DNA of 64,000 nt from Anaerolineales bacterium (GTDB taxonomy: Bacteria; Chloroflexota; Anaerolineae; Anaerolineales; Villigracilaceae), in the NCBI GenBank assembly GCA_015075725.1, contig JABTTV010000001.1:1612001-1676000 (forward strand), written 5' to 3'. A program made the position numbers and the translations under genes. The notes below the pieces were generated by a model. That model was not told the DNA's origin. It worked only from the letters and a program-made list of their open reading frames with translations, and searched no databases. Below, piece after piece: positions 48,130-57,012 of this stretch (the stretch's first letter is position 1; the number at the start of each line of letters is the position of its first letter).

Positions 48130-48690
48130 ATGAAACGGTTATTTTTTACAGCCCTGGTGCTCACCGCCCTGCTGGCAATGACCGCAGGGACAGCCTTCGC
48201 CGGTTCCGCGCTGGAACTGCGGTCGGTCGGGAACAACCAAGGCGGACCGACCTTCGTCTTCCGCGTGACGGGTGAGTTCTCGAATAGCGAGCTCACCGGC
48301 TTCGTGCAGGTGCAGGGCGGGGACGACTTCCCGCTTTACTGCTCGCAGACCTCGCCAACGGAAGTTGTTTGTCACGCCTCCAAGAAAGTGGGCGGGCATG
48401 ACGTGGTGGTCGGCTTCGGCGGCGCGCGCTTTTGGACCTATGTGCCGGAGCCTGGACCTGGAAGATCATTCTGTTACCCGGTTTATGATTGGCTTGGCCT
48501 TCCTGACACCGTTAATTTATGGGTTCAATTTGAAACAGCCTGCCAGGAATCCCCCGCAAACCCATCCACCACTTATGTGACTTACAATCCATATGTTATG
48601 GCGCCAGATTGGACATATTATTACTACGATAACGCACCGGGTGCTTTCCTTGATACGATAGATCCCGGGCCTGGTTTCTATCCCTATTAA
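48130..48690 (+). CDS. secreted protein, tandem paralogue 2
   Basis: A 186-residue secreted protein: signal peptide MKRLFFTALVLTALLAMTA, cleavage after AFA, the same conserved core as paralogue 1 (about residues 25-108) with only a few base differences, and an unrelated Tyr/Pro-rich tail (DWTYYYYDNAPGA to GPGFYPY). The near-identity of the cores beside unlike tails suggests recent duplication followed by tail replacement, or gene conversion limited to the core. AAAGGAG ribosome site upstream. Confidence 0.85.
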   Translation: MKRLFFTALVLTALLAMTAGTAFAGSALELRSVGNNQGGPTFVFRVTGEFSNSELTGFVQVQGGDDFPLYCSQTSPTEVVCHASKKVGGHDVVVGFGGARFWTYVPEPGPGRSFCYPVYDWLGLPDTVNLWVQFETACQESPANPSTTYVTYNPYVMAPDWTYYYYDNAPGAFLDTIDPGPGFYPY

Positions 48691-48762
48691 CAATAAATCT
48701 TTCATGTGAAAAAGACGGCCTCGCCAAACAGCGGGGCTGTTGTTTTTACTTCAAACAATATG

Positions 48763-49617
48763 CTAATAATTCGTAGTCCTATCGATCAGTCCCTTTTCGC
48801 GGGCGATGGAGTCGCACCAGTGGAAGACGAACACGCTGACCGTTCCGAATAACAGGCTCAATCCTGCCAGAATGCCAAGTATTTGCAGGTTGTTGAAATT
48901 CGCCAGGGTGGGAAAGGCTTGCGCGACATTCCCTACCAATGAACGGCGCAGGAGTTCGAGCCAGTACGTCGTCGGCATGAAGTAGCCGATGGGACGCATC
49001 CACTCGGGGAGGATATCGAGCGGGAAGACGGCGCCGCTGAAGATGTACAAGGCTCCCGCCGTTGCCTCACCGATGAACCCTTCGTGGCGGGCAAGGGTGA
49101 GCGTAACTCCCGCCAGAAGCAATCCAAGCATGGCGAGCATCACCACGCCGACGATCAGGGTTGTGAAGAACAACAGCCAATCCACCTCCGCAAAGTTGAT
49201 TCTCACGTTCAGGAACAAAATCCCTGCCAGAAGGGTGATGAATACCGCGATCGAGCCGGTGATGAAGCGCGCCACACCGCGCCCGAGCAGGTAAATGGGG
49301 ATGTGGATCGGCGCGATGTACATGTATTTCAACGTGCGGTAATGTTCGCGGTCATCCACCACCGCCCACGAGACTCCCGTCATCACCGCGCCGACGTAGA
49401 TGTAAAAGGCATTCCCCAGATAGATATATGGAAACAACGCACTGTCGTAATTTCCCTGCGAGATGATCCCGTACATGATGACCAGGATCGCCGCGCCCGA
49501 GATCGGCTTGACAATGGAATACACTGCGAAAAGAAAGGGGTCGGTCCAGTTGGACTCGATCAGCCATCCCAGCCAGGCCGCCATGCGGAACGAACGCCAT
49601 GAAGTTGATGTTTGCAT
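48763..49617 (-). CDS. ABC-2 type transporter permease
   Basis: A 284-residue permease with six membrane helices (for example LFAVYSIVKPISGAAILVIM, LLFFTTLIVGVVMLAMLGLLL, LGILAGLSLLFGTVSVFVF) and the ABC-2 signature around GALYIFSGAVFPLDILPEWM. Downstream partner of the permease at 49706 and the ATPase at 50538. Start 49617 (MQTSTSWRS), because the upstream extension is a repeat. Exports an unknown substrate. Confidence 0.92.
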   Translation of the reverse strand: MQTSTSWRSFRMAAWLGWLIESNWTDPFLFAVYSIVKPISGAAILVIMYGIISQGNYDSALFPYIYLGNAFYIYVGAVMTGVSWAVVDDREHYRTLKYMYIAPIHIPIYLLGRGVARFITGSIAVFITLLAGILFLNVRINFAEVDWLLFFTTLIVGVVMLAMLGLLLAGVTLTLARHEGFIGEATAGALYIFSGAVFPLDILPEWMRPIGYFMPTTYWLELLRRSLVGNVAQAFPTLANFNNLQILGILAGLSLLFGTVSVFVFHWCDSIAREKGLIDRTTNY

Positions 49618-49632
49618 AAAACCTCTTTTTCC

Positions 49633-49703
49633 ACCACGAAGGGTCACAAAGGCACACAAAGATTTAAATTCCTTTGTGACCCTTCGTCTCCTTTGTGGTT
49701 AAA
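49633..49703. repeat. CCACGAAG family, copy 3
   Basis: Perfect 16-bp arms CGAAGGGTCACAAAGG (49637-49652) and CCTTTGTGACCCTTCG (49671-49686) in a larger palindrome starting CCACCACGAAG and ending CTTTGTGGTTAA. Fills the spacer between the two permease genes of one operon. Confidence 0.85.
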
Positions 49704-49705
49704 AA

Positions 49706-50554
49706 TTATCTCCGGCTCTCCGTGAGTCTCCCCTCGCGCACCGCTATCCTCTCGATATGCGCCAGAAGTGCCTTTGCCGTCACAAGGAACGCCACCGAAA
49801 GCACCGCAAGGATCAATATCTCCATCTGCACGGTCATAAAGCCGAACTGAAACCCTGTGGGGAAGACCAGTTGACGCATCGCATCCATGCCGAGCGTGAG
49901 CGGAATGACCGAGGCTCCCGCCGCCACCCAGAACGGCAGCGACTTGATCGGGAAGTAAAACCCCGAAGCGAGAAAGATCGGTTCCTGCGCCAGGTTCGCC
50001 ACATGCCAGGCTTCGCGTCCGAACAACAGGAACGCCGAAGCCATCATCATGCCCATGCCGTACAACGCCACCATCGCCAGCATGAAAACAAGGAACAACT
50101 GGAGATAACTCACCACGCTGAACGTGATATCGAACATCCAGATTCCGAGCAGGGTCACGGCCACGGCGCGCAGGCAGGTTGCCAGCATCCCGCCCAGCGC
50201 CATCCCGAGCAGGATCGCCATCATCGAATTCGGCGCGATGATGTACAAGGCAAGATTTCCCTGCTCCTTCTCCCAATACAACTGGCTGGACATGCTCCAC
50301 AGCACATTCATCCAGAACGCCGTCATCGCGCCGCCCATCACCACGAAACCGATGTATTCCTCCGGCGCGTTCATGGCGCGATAAACGAACACATATGCGA
50401 TCACCGCCAGCATCGGCATCACCACTTCGAACAGCATCCACGAGACCTCGCGCTGCTGACCGATGAGCCGCGGATACGCGCGTGCGATGATCGTTTTCAG
50501 GAACAACCGCCAGCCAGTGTCCTTGTGAGTGTATTTGCTACTCACTGCGTTCAT
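49706..50554 (-). CDS. ABC-2 type transporter permease
   Basis: A 282-residue permease with six helices (MLAVIAYVFVYRAMNA, MMAILLGMALGGMLATCL, FLVFMLAMVALYGMGMMM, ILILAVLSVAFLVTA) and the ABC-2 segment LAQEPIFLASGFYFPIKSLP. It overlaps the ATPase gene by 17 nt. With the second permease it likely forms a heterodimeric exporter. Confidence 0.92.
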   Translation of the reverse strand: MNAVSSKYTHKDTGWRLFLKTIIARAYPRLIGQQREVSWMLFEVVMPMLAVIAYVFVYRAMNAPEEYIGFVVMGGAMTAFWMNVLWSMSSQLYWEKEQGNLALYIIAPNSMMAILLGMALGGMLATCLRAVAVTLLGIWMFDITFSVVSYLQLFLVFMLAMVALYGMGMMMASAFLLFGREAWHVANLAQEPIFLASGFYFPIKSLPFWVAAGASVIPLTLGMDAMRQLVFPTGFQFGFMTVQMEILILAVLSVAFLVTAKALLAHIERIAVREGRLTESRR

Positions 50555-51554
50555 TCGATTCCTCCTCCGCCATGCTGCGGCCCACGAGATCCACAAAGAC
50601 ATCTTCGAGCGTGGGCTCGCGCTTGCTCAGGCTCATCACTTTCACGTCCTTTAAAGTGAACAGGTTGATGACTCTCGCCAGGGCGGATTCTTCCACCAGA
50701 CTCAGACTCAACTTTGCGCCGGTCTCCGTCTCGAGGATCGCCGCTTTCGTGACCTCGGGCTGGTCCACCAACATTTGCTGGTTCAACCCGTTGAGCGGAC
50801 TCGTGTCGATCTCGAACAGCGCGTCTTTCTGAAGCTTCTGCTTCAACACGGACGGTTTGTCGCAAGCCAGCACCTTTCCCTTGTTGATGATGGCGACGCG
50901 GTCGCATAACTCTTCGGCTTCCGCCATGTAGTGCGTTGTTAAAAGGAGGGTGCGTTCCTGATCCGCTTTCAACCAGTCGAGAATGAACCTGCGCACATCG
51001 CGCATCGCGCCCACATCCAGTCCCAGGGTGGGTTCATCGAGGAAGAGCACTTCGGGGTCGGTCAGGAATCCGCGCACGATGTTCATCTTCTGTCGCAGGC
51101 CGGTCGAGAGCTCCGATGATTTCGTATTCATCCTGTCTTTCAACCCGACCATTTCGAGCAGAGCGACGATCCGTTCGTTGGCTTCCTTCGAAGGCACGCC
51201 GTAGAACTGCGAAAACATCCACAGATTTTCGCGCACGGTCAAAAGTCCGTAACCCGAAGACTCGCCACCCGAGACCATGTTGATCTTCGGACGCACCGCA
51301 TCGGGATCGGCGGAGACGTCTGCTCCTGCAACGCGCGCCCAGCCCGAGGTCGGGGAGAGAAGCGTGGTGAGGACTTTGATCAGGGTCGTCTTGCCTGCGC
51401 CGTTCGGTCCGAGGAGTCCGAACAGTTCGCCGCGTTTCACCGTTAAAGTCACATCCTGCAAGGCGACAAGTTCCTTGCGCGGTTCCTTCTTGTTGCCGCG
51501 CAGTTTGTAGATGCGGCCGAGGTCTTTTGTTTCGATGGCAGGTAAAGAGGACAT
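50538..51554 (-). CDS. ABC transporter ATP-binding protein (DrrA/NodI type)
   Basis: A 338-residue ATPase. Walker A GLLGPNGAGKTTLIK, Q-loop region, signature LSTGLRQKMN, Walker B EVLFLDEPTLGLD and the H-loop TTHYMAEAEELC. The C-terminal about 100 residues are the extension typical of DrrA-like drug or lipid exporter ATPases. First gene of the three-gene exporter operon. Confidence 0.95.
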   Translation of the reverse strand: MSSLPAIETKDLGRIYKLRGNKKEPRKELVALQDVTLTVKRGELFGLLGPNGAGKTTLIKVLTTLLSPTSGWARVAGADVSADPDAVRPKINMVSGGESSGYGLLTVRENLWMFSQFYGVPSKEANERIVALLEMVGLKDRMNTKSSELSTGLRQKMNIVRGFLTDPEVLFLDEPTLGLDVGAMRDVRRFILDWLKADQERTLLLTTHYMAEAEELCDRVAIINKGKVLACDKPSVLKQKLQKDALFEIDTSPLNGLNQQMLVDQPEVTKAAILETETGAKLSLSLVEESALARVINLFTLKDVKVMSLSKREPTLEDVFVDLVGRSMAEEESNERSE

Positions 51555-51883
51555 GGTTCTCCTTAAAAATCTGTAATCTGGTTCGTTGTGTTTGCGTGGG
51601 CTGTGCGTAGGGCATCCGTCAAGCGCCCATGGACGATGCGTGTTACATTTGCGGGCGTAACAAATCTCTTCTCCTCCTTTGTAAGAGAGCCAGGGTAAGG
51701 CGACCCTGGCTCTCGCACTTTAATGGGTTACCTCGTTCATGCCATTCTGCCTGCACCGCCGTTCGCTGCGCGAAGATGCAGCGCAGCAGGCAGGCGTGAG
51801 CGACACACAAAATGTTTGGGGGAGAAAACTAGAAAATCAGTTCTATTTTACTACGATTCGGGTTGTGATGTAAAATCCAGCCC
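51555..51883. other. 329-bp intergenic region
   Basis: No gene is visible. It holds an inverted repeat TGTTAC/GTAACA (51641-51646, 51657-51662) upstream of the exporter operon, which could be a repressor operator. A perfect 12-bp hairpin GAGAGCCAGGGT/ACCCTGGCTCTC follows at 51685-51714, resembling a T-poor terminator, and a complex GC-rich palindrome with CTGCCTGC...GCAGGCAG at 51747-51796. Confidence 0.6.
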
Positions 51884-52492
51884 ATGGCCGAACACAGACT
51901 GCTCACCCTTTCAGACGCGGAGCCCGCGGCACAAGTCATCGCCCGCTCGTTCATGGACGATCCTTTGACCTCGTTCATGCTGCCTTTCAAAAGAACACGG
52001 TTAAGTTCCCTGCTTAAATTCTTCCGGGTCTACGCCGAGATCAATATCAAAGCCGGGCGCGGGTTTGGCGTGGGAGATCCGCTTCAAGGTGTTGCGTTTT
52101 GGAAATCTCCCGGACAGGATTCGATCTCGATCAGCGTGAAATCGATTGGAAAACTATTGCCGTTGTTGTTCACCATGTATCCAATCGGATATTTCCGCGC
52201 CCGCAGGGTCATTGCGCATATCGACGAATTCCACGCGCAGAACGCTCCCGATCCGCATTATTATCTCGATAATCTGGGCGTGCTCCCCGAGTCGCGTGGA
52301 AAGGGGCTTTCATCGCAGTTGATCCGCCCGTTCTTGAAGATGGCTGAGGAGCAAAAGGTCGCCGCTTATACCGACACGGTGACAAAATCCAACGTGCCGT
52401 ATTACGGGCATTTCGGATTCCAGTTGGTGGATGAAAAATTCATCGCAGGCACGGGAATCACCGTCCATGCATTGAAGAAGGCTTTACCATAA
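51884..52492 (+). CDS. GNAT acetyltransferase
   Basis: A 202-residue GNAT protein: N-terminal TLSDAEPAAQVIARSFMDDP, a long central helical part, then YYLDNLGVLPESRGKGLSS with the acetyl-CoA loop R-G-K-G-L-S-S and the C-terminal YGHFGFQLVDE. This pattern is that of the P-x-x-R-G-x-G family of small-molecule acetyltransferases. No strong ribosome site is seen. Substrate unknown. Confidence 0.9.
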   Translation: MAEHRLLTLSDAEPAAQVIARSFMDDPLTSFMLPFKRTRLSSLLKFFRVYAEINIKAGRGFGVGDPLQGVAFWKSPGQDSISISVKSIGKLLPLLFTMYPIGYFRARRVIAHIDEFHAQNAPDPHYYLDNLGVLPESRGKGLSSQLIRPFLKMAEEQKVAAYTDTVTKSNVPYYGHFGFQLVDEKFIAGTGITVHALKKALP

Positions 52493-52551
52493 CCTAATGG
52501 CTCTCACTTTCAAAGTGACAGTCACCCCATTTCTAAGGAGCAAATGACTTT

Positions 52552-53286
52552 ATGAGTGAAGAGTACATCCCAAAAAGCGCGATCAGCATCCATGCCCACC
52601 CTGACGACCAGGAATTTTCCATTGGCGGGACGCTTGCCAAATGGGCGAAGGCGGGCTGTGACATTATTTCTGTCGTCATCACCAGCGGGGATTCGGGATC
52701 GAACGACCCGACGAAGGGCGGCGAATACAAACAGGAATTGGCGCGCCTGCGCGAAGAGGAGCAGCTCGAGGCAAACAAAGTTCTCGGCGTGAAGGAGACG
52801 GTTTTTTTACGATATCCCGACGGCGAACTCGAGCCGACGATTCAACTTCGCAAGGAACTCACGCGCATCATCCGCAAATACAAACCGGATGTGGCCTTGA
52901 TCGGGAATCCCGAAGCCTGGTTCTACGGCAATGAATACGTCAACCATCCCGATCATCGCGCCGCGGCACAAGCCGCCTGTGAAGCGGTTTTTCCATCGGC
53001 GGGGACAAGGCTCATTTTCACCGACCTGCTCGAGGCGGGATATGAACCGCACAACGTCAAAAAGTTGTACATCCATGGAACGGAGAAACCCGATACCTGG
53101 GTGGACATCTCCGAAACCATCGCCGTCAAGGTGGCGGCTTTGCAAAAACACGCCAGCCAGGTGCCCGTGGATGAGGTGGATAAATGGATGCGCGACTGGG
53201 CGAAGGAAGACGCGAAGGACAAGGATTTTGAATACGCCGAGTCGTACCGGGTGATGAAATTCTCGGAGGAAGAGTCGGAACAGTAG
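52552..53286 (+). CDS. PIG-L family deacetylase
   Basis: A 244-residue LmbE/PIG-L zinc hydrolase. SIHAHPDDQEFSIGGTLAK with the A-H-P-D-D metal site, the VVITSGDSGSND segment, and the third ligand in NHPDHRAA near residue 125. Family members remove N-acetyl groups from N-acetylglucosamine-containing lipids or thiols (as in MshB, BshB). The substrate is unknown, and no mycothiol or bacillithiol genes are near. A GTGACAGTCAC repeat piece lies just upstream (52515-52525). Confidence 0.93.
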   Translation: MSEEYIPKSAISIHAHPDDQEFSIGGTLAKWAKAGCDIISVVITSGDSGSNDPTKGGEYKQELARLREEEQLEANKVLGVKETVFLRYPDGELEPTIQLRKELTRIIRKYKPDVALIGNPEAWFYGNEYVNHPDHRAAAQAACEAVFPSAGTRLIFTDLLEAGYEPHNVKKLYIHGTEKPDTWVDISETIAVKVAALQKHASQVPVDEVDKWMRDWAKEDAKDKDFEYAESYRVMKFSEEESEQ

Positions 53287-53304
53287 TTTTTGTTTTGAAA
53301 GATG

Positions 53305-53334
53305 AAGGCGCAAGACTCAACAGTCTTGCGCCTT
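53305..53334. terminator. bidirectional terminator between convergent genes
   Basis: Perfect 13-bp stem AAGGCGCAAGACT/AGTCTTGCGCCTT with a 4-nt loop followed by TGCTTTTTT, between the deacetylase and the convergent aminotransferase. Confidence 0.88.
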
Positions 53335-53345
53335 TGCTTTTTTGG

Positions 53346-54581
53346 TTAGTGGTAGCCGTTCTTTTTTAACACTTCTTTCAAGGTCGCGCCCAATCTGGTG
53401 ATTCCCTCGCGGATCAGGTCTGGCGAGGAATACGAGAAGTTGATGCGCATCGTGTTGTTTCCGCCGCCGTTCGGGTGGAAGGCCGTGCCCGGCACGAACG
53501 CCACCTTGCGCTCGATTGCGATCTTCAAGACCTCGGCTGCATCCACGCCTTCGGGCATGATGCCCCACAGGAACATGCCGCCCTGCGGTTTGGTCCAGCG
53601 CATTTCGGAGGGGAACATCTCATCCATCATTTCGAGCATCACATCGCGGCGTTCCTTGTATGTGGCGCGGATGACCTTGACATGTTCGTCCAGGAATCCG
53701 CCCTTGCCCACTTCATAAGCGACCTGCTGATTGAAACTGGAAGTGTGCAGGTCGGCGGCTTGCTTGGTCATAACCAGTTTCTGAATCACCTTCTGCGGAG
53801 CCACCACCCAGGCAAGCCGCAAACCCGGCGCGAGAAGTTTCGAGAAGGTGCTCAGGTAGATGACGTTGCCTGTATATTCATGATCGCCGTCGTTGCGATA
53901 CTGCGCATCCAGGTAAACGACGGAGGGAAGGTGTTCGCCGTCGTATCTTAATTGACCGTACGGGTCGTCCTCGATGATCGGCACGCCGTACTGGTCTGCC
54001 AGCGCGACCAAGCGCCTGCGGCGTTCGAGGCTGAGAGTCGAGCCGGAGGGATTCTGAAAATTCGGGAGCACGTAGATGAATTTCGGTCCGACCCGAAGCG
54101 CGGCTTCCAAATCATCCACGATCATCCCGTCCTTATCCGCCGGGACGGAGATATATTGCGCCCCGTACGCGTTCCATGCCTGCAAAGCTCCCAGATATGT
54201 CGGCGATTCCACCACGATGAAATCGCCGCGGTTGATGAATAACCTGCCGAGAAAATCGAGCGCCTGCTGGGAACCGGAAGTGATCAGGATGTTATCCGGG
54301 TTCACCGAAACCTTGTAGCGTTCGGTATGCCGGGCGATCATCTCTCGCAGCGGGCGGTAGCCCTCGGTGGTGCTGTATTGCAAAGCCTGCGCGCCGTGTT
54401 CCGTCAGCACGCGGTTGCACGCTTCCTGAAATTCCTTCACCGGAAAAACCTCCGGCGCGGGCAGTCCGCCGCCGAACGAAATGATATCGGGCTGTTCGGT
54501 CAGTTTCAGCAACTCGCGGATGACCGAACTTCCCATTTTTTGCATACGGTGGGCGAAGCGATATTCCCAGGGTGTCTGCAT
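53346..54581 (-). CDS. PLP-dependent aminotransferase (class I, LysN/2-aminoadipate type)
   Basis: A 411-residue fold-type I aminotransferase. It has IISFGGGLPAPEVFPV at the N-terminus, YSTTEGYRPLREMIA, ITSGSQQALDFLGR, NFQNPSGSTLSLERR, EDDPYGQLRY, and the PLP lysine in YLSTFSKLLAPGLRLAW. The C-terminal MRINFSYSSPDLIREGI is also typical of the group that includes LysN and kynurenine/2-aminoadipate aminotransferases. The N-terminal GntR domain of MocR regulators is absent, so it is an enzyme. Confidence 0.93.
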   Translation of the reverse strand: MQTPWEYRFAHRMQKMGSSVIRELLKLTEQPDIISFGGGLPAPEVFPVKEFQEACNRVLTEHGAQALQYSTTEGYRPLREMIARHTERYKVSVNPDNILITSGSQQALDFLGRLFINRGDFIVVESPTYLGALQAWNAYGAQYISVPADKDGMIVDDLEAALRVGPKFIYVLPNFQNPSGSTLSLERRRRLVALADQYGVPIIEDDPYGQLRYDGEHLPSVVYLDAQYRNDGDHEYTGNVIYLSTFSKLLAPGLRLAWVVAPQKVIQKLVMTKQAADLHTSSFNQQVAYEVGKGGFLDEHVKVIRATYKERRDVMLEMMDEMFPSEMRWTKPQGGMFLWGIMPEGVDAAEVLKIAIERKVAFVPGTAFHPNGGGNNTMRINFSYSSPDLIREGITRLGATLKEVLKKNGYH

Positions 54582-54892
54582 TCTTTCTCCTTGAATTTAT
54601 TTGTGTAAGGCGCATACTCTTGTGCGCCTGCCGGCGTATGGGGACGCCGACTACGCTTTTTGGTGGAGAGATAAAAAAAACCTGACAGGTACGCGGGTAC
54701 CCATCAGGTCGGCTGATTCAAGGCATGAGCATGCCGATGCGTCGTATTGCCAGGAATCCATTCATGGCATACCTATCTTACCCACTTTTCGCGAAGGATG
54801 CAACTGACTTTCGTCCGTTGTAATTGGATTGATAACCCGAAGATCGACGCCCGCCTCCTCCCCGGACCCGGCGCTGATCCAGCGCTTCAGGC
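54582..54892. other. 311-bp intergenic region with terminator
   Basis: No gene is seen. It includes a GGCGTATGGGGACGCC hairpin at 54633-54648 and the minus-strand terminator at 54673-54710. The aminotransferase promoter should lie in 54582-54660 on the minus strand, but I see no clear boxes. Confidence 0.5.
54673..54710 (-). terminator. terminator of the EamA transporter gene
   Basis: On the minus strand GACCTGATGGGTACC pairs with GGTACCTGTCAGGTT-like sequence (outer 7-bp arms GACCTGA/TCAGGTT, inner GGGTAC/GTACC) and is followed by eight T. The outer arms resemble the 62792 hairpin. Confidence 0.75.
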
Positions 54893-55747
54893 TTATCCCA
54901 ACACTGCAATGACCATCACCCCCGCAAACACGATCACCGAGCCGATCACTCTCAATTCGCCCATTTGTTCCTTCAATAACTGCCAGCCGAGGAACGCCCC
55001 GATCACCGCGCTGACCTCGCGAATCGCGCCCGAATACCCGAGCGGAGCGAAGGTATAAGCGAACAACGCCAGCATATAAGCGACCAGCCCGAGGACGCCG
55101 CCCACGAACAGATAATTTCTGTTCCGCTTCCAAACACGCGTGAATGAGTCCCAGCCGTAGTGGTAGGCAATGTAGGGCGTCGTCACGAACGGGACCATGA
55201 CGAACATGGAGAGCCCGTACGGCAGAGCCGGTCCGCTTTTGACGGCTTTGCCGTCGATGAAGGTATAAAGCGAAATGACCAGCGCCACCGTCAGCGCGGT
55301 CAGGACTCCTTTCAGGTGGATCTTCTCCCCTTTGCTTTGCAGTAACGCCGTCGCGCCGATGACCATCATCCCGATCGTGATCATCGCCAGCCCGATGTAT
55401 CCGGCGACGGTCAATCTTTCCTGTAAAAAGACCGCTGTCCACACCACCAGCAGGGCGGGAGCTGCTCCGCGCGCGATGGGATACACCAGGGAAAAATCGT
55501 GGTCGCTGTAGGCAATGCAAAGCAGGATGAAATAGACGGCTTCCAGCAGCATGCTGATGACGGCAAAGAGCCACATCTCGCGCGGAGGCAGACCGGAGTA
55601 GAACATCACCCCCAATGCGAGGATCCCGCTCAGGATGGTCTGCCATCCCATCGCGGCGTATTTCTCCTCCGCGCTTTTGAGCAGGAAGTTCCATATCGCG
55701 TGCATGGTGGCGGACAAAAAAAGCAGGAGCAGTGCTAGGGTGGGCAT
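54893..55747 (-). CDS. EamA/DMT family transporter
   Basis: A 284-residue membrane protein with ten predicted helices in two EamA repeats (MHAIWNFLLKSAEEKYA in the first, VPFVTTPYIAYHYGW at the second) and the conserved PIARGAAPALLVVWTAVFL and APLGYSGAIREVSAVIGAFLG segments. Probable drug/metabolite or amino-acid exporter; substrate unknown. Start 55747; a TATACT box lies about 9 nt upstream on the minus strand, which suggests a leaderless message. Confidence 0.9.
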   Translation of the reverse strand: MPTLALLLLFLSATMHAIWNFLLKSAEEKYAAMGWQTILSGILALGVMFYSGLPPREMWLFAVISMLLEAVYFILLCIAYSDHDFSLVYPIARGAAPALLVVWTAVFLQERLTVAGYIGLAMITIGMMVIGATALLQSKGEKIHLKGVLTALTVALVISLYTFIDGKAVKSGPALPYGLSMFVMVPFVTTPYIAYHYGWDSFTRVWKRNRNYLFVGGVLGLVAYMLALFAYTFAPLGYSGAIREVSAVIGAFLGWQLLKEQMGELRVIGSVIVFAGVMVIAVLG

Positions 55748-55884
55748 GCGCGCGAGTATAACGGAAAATCCCAAAGTTGCTGATATACTTTAACCGTTTA
55801 GGTGTGATATTGGAGTTATTACCTCGATTTTTTACAAACTTGATAGCAAAACTCTTTCCTCGTTTTCTCGGAGAGGATGAATCT

Positions 55885-57012
55885 ATGACTCTAAATTTTG
55901 AAGGGTTTATAAAAGATGTACAGTATAGAGCCTACCTGACTGAAGAATTGCCAGAGTATAACTTTAAGAACTTTGATATTAATGCCGTTGAAACTTCCGG
56001 AAAAGTGATACTTCCACATGGCGAATTTGCTTTTTCAAAGTGGGTTTCGCCAAAAAGAACACGAAGTTATCCATTTGAGAGACTTTACAACACTTACAAT
56101 TCACCCATGAGACTCACAGTCATTCCAATTCTCAAAGATGAGGGTCTGGATGGCGATTTGGATAGAATCCAATATTCCACTGTGTCATGGATGAATTTGC
56201 TGAATGTCTACATAGTTTTGGCTTATTATGATCGCGCGGTAAAGAATAACAGACCTTTGCAAATTAAAAAGAACAAGATTACCAATCAGGAATTTAATGT
56301 CAGAACAGTAAATGATCAGATAATAAAACTAAGTAAATACAAACAAAGCGCCCTTCACTGGAATCGAACATTGATTGAAGATAGCTTTGTAGATATTTAC
56401 AAAACAGCTCTTGATAGTTACGAAAAGATATCTAAAATGATAGGTGTTCGAATGCATGATCGAGGCGTTCAGGAACAATATCTCGCAACTGTTATGAGGG
56501 ATTTCCTGAATTTTAGAGATAGATCGCTCCGTGGCTCCAAGGGAGCATCGCTCCGGGAAACTCAAACTTCTCACGGTTTAGAGTATTTGTCGGATGGAAT
56601 AAAAGCTACGTTTAAAATAGAAAATTACCTTGGCGGGACTTACTATTTGACCGCTGACGAAGTTGTACAAGAAGGTGATGTTTTCGTAATTCAAGAATCA
56701 AAAAATTCGACAAGAGGTTTTTTACCCGGACTTTCGGATATAAAGGATGGATTATTCAAATTGATTTTATATTCAAACTTGCACTCCTTAGAACTAGAGT
56801 CTGTCCCTGTGAAGTTTCGTTCCCGTCTTAAATTAACAGGAAAAAAGGTAAAAGGAATATTATCAATGCCATGCACTGTAAACGAAATTGAGGATTTTTT
56901 GGCTCTTAATATAGGGGGATGTACAGATAGAGAAATTGAGATTATAAGAAGGATGAATCAAGAATCTTCAAACAACCAAAAACTTGAAATTCTTATTTCT
57001 TCCAACAAATAA
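55885..57012 (+). CDS. candidate type II restriction endonuclease (unrecognised family)
   Basis: A 375-residue protein, AT-rich and unlike its GC-rich neighbours. Start 55885 follows an AGAGGA site; the frame is open from 55777 but a TATACT box lies at 55782. A D...ExK pattern lies in the C-terminal half: TADEVV (Asp258 of this start) and VIQESKN (Glu271, Lys273), followed by the conserved-looking FLPGLSDIKDGLFKLILYSNL. The stop overlaps the start of a D12-class adenine methyltransferase (TAATG). The arrangement and the D-E-K triad suggest its cognate endonuclease; I do not recognise a named family. Confidence 0.6.
   Translation: MTLNFEGFIKDVQYRAYLTEELPEYNFKNFDINAVETSGKVILPHGEFAFSKWVSPKRTRSYPFERLYNTYNSPMRLTVIPILKDEGLDGDLDRIQYSTVSWMNLLNVYIVLAYYDRAVKNNRPLQIKKNKITNQEFNVRTVNDQIIKLSKYKQSALHWNRTLIEDSFVDIYKTALDSYEKISKMIGVRMHDRGVQEQYLATVMRDFLNFRDRSLRGSKGASLRETQTSHGLEYLSDGIKATFKIENYLGGTYYLTADEVVQEGDVFVIQESKNSTRGFLPGLSDIKDGLFKLILYSNLHSLELESVPVKFRSRLKLTGKKVKGILSMPCTVNEIEDFLALNIGGCTDREIEIIRRMNQESSNNQKLEILISSNK

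Noticed and set aside
54762..55694. 310-codon minus-strand frame overlapping the EamA gene
   Set aside because: Same strand, wrong frame. The EamA frame has membrane helices and family motifs, this one does not.
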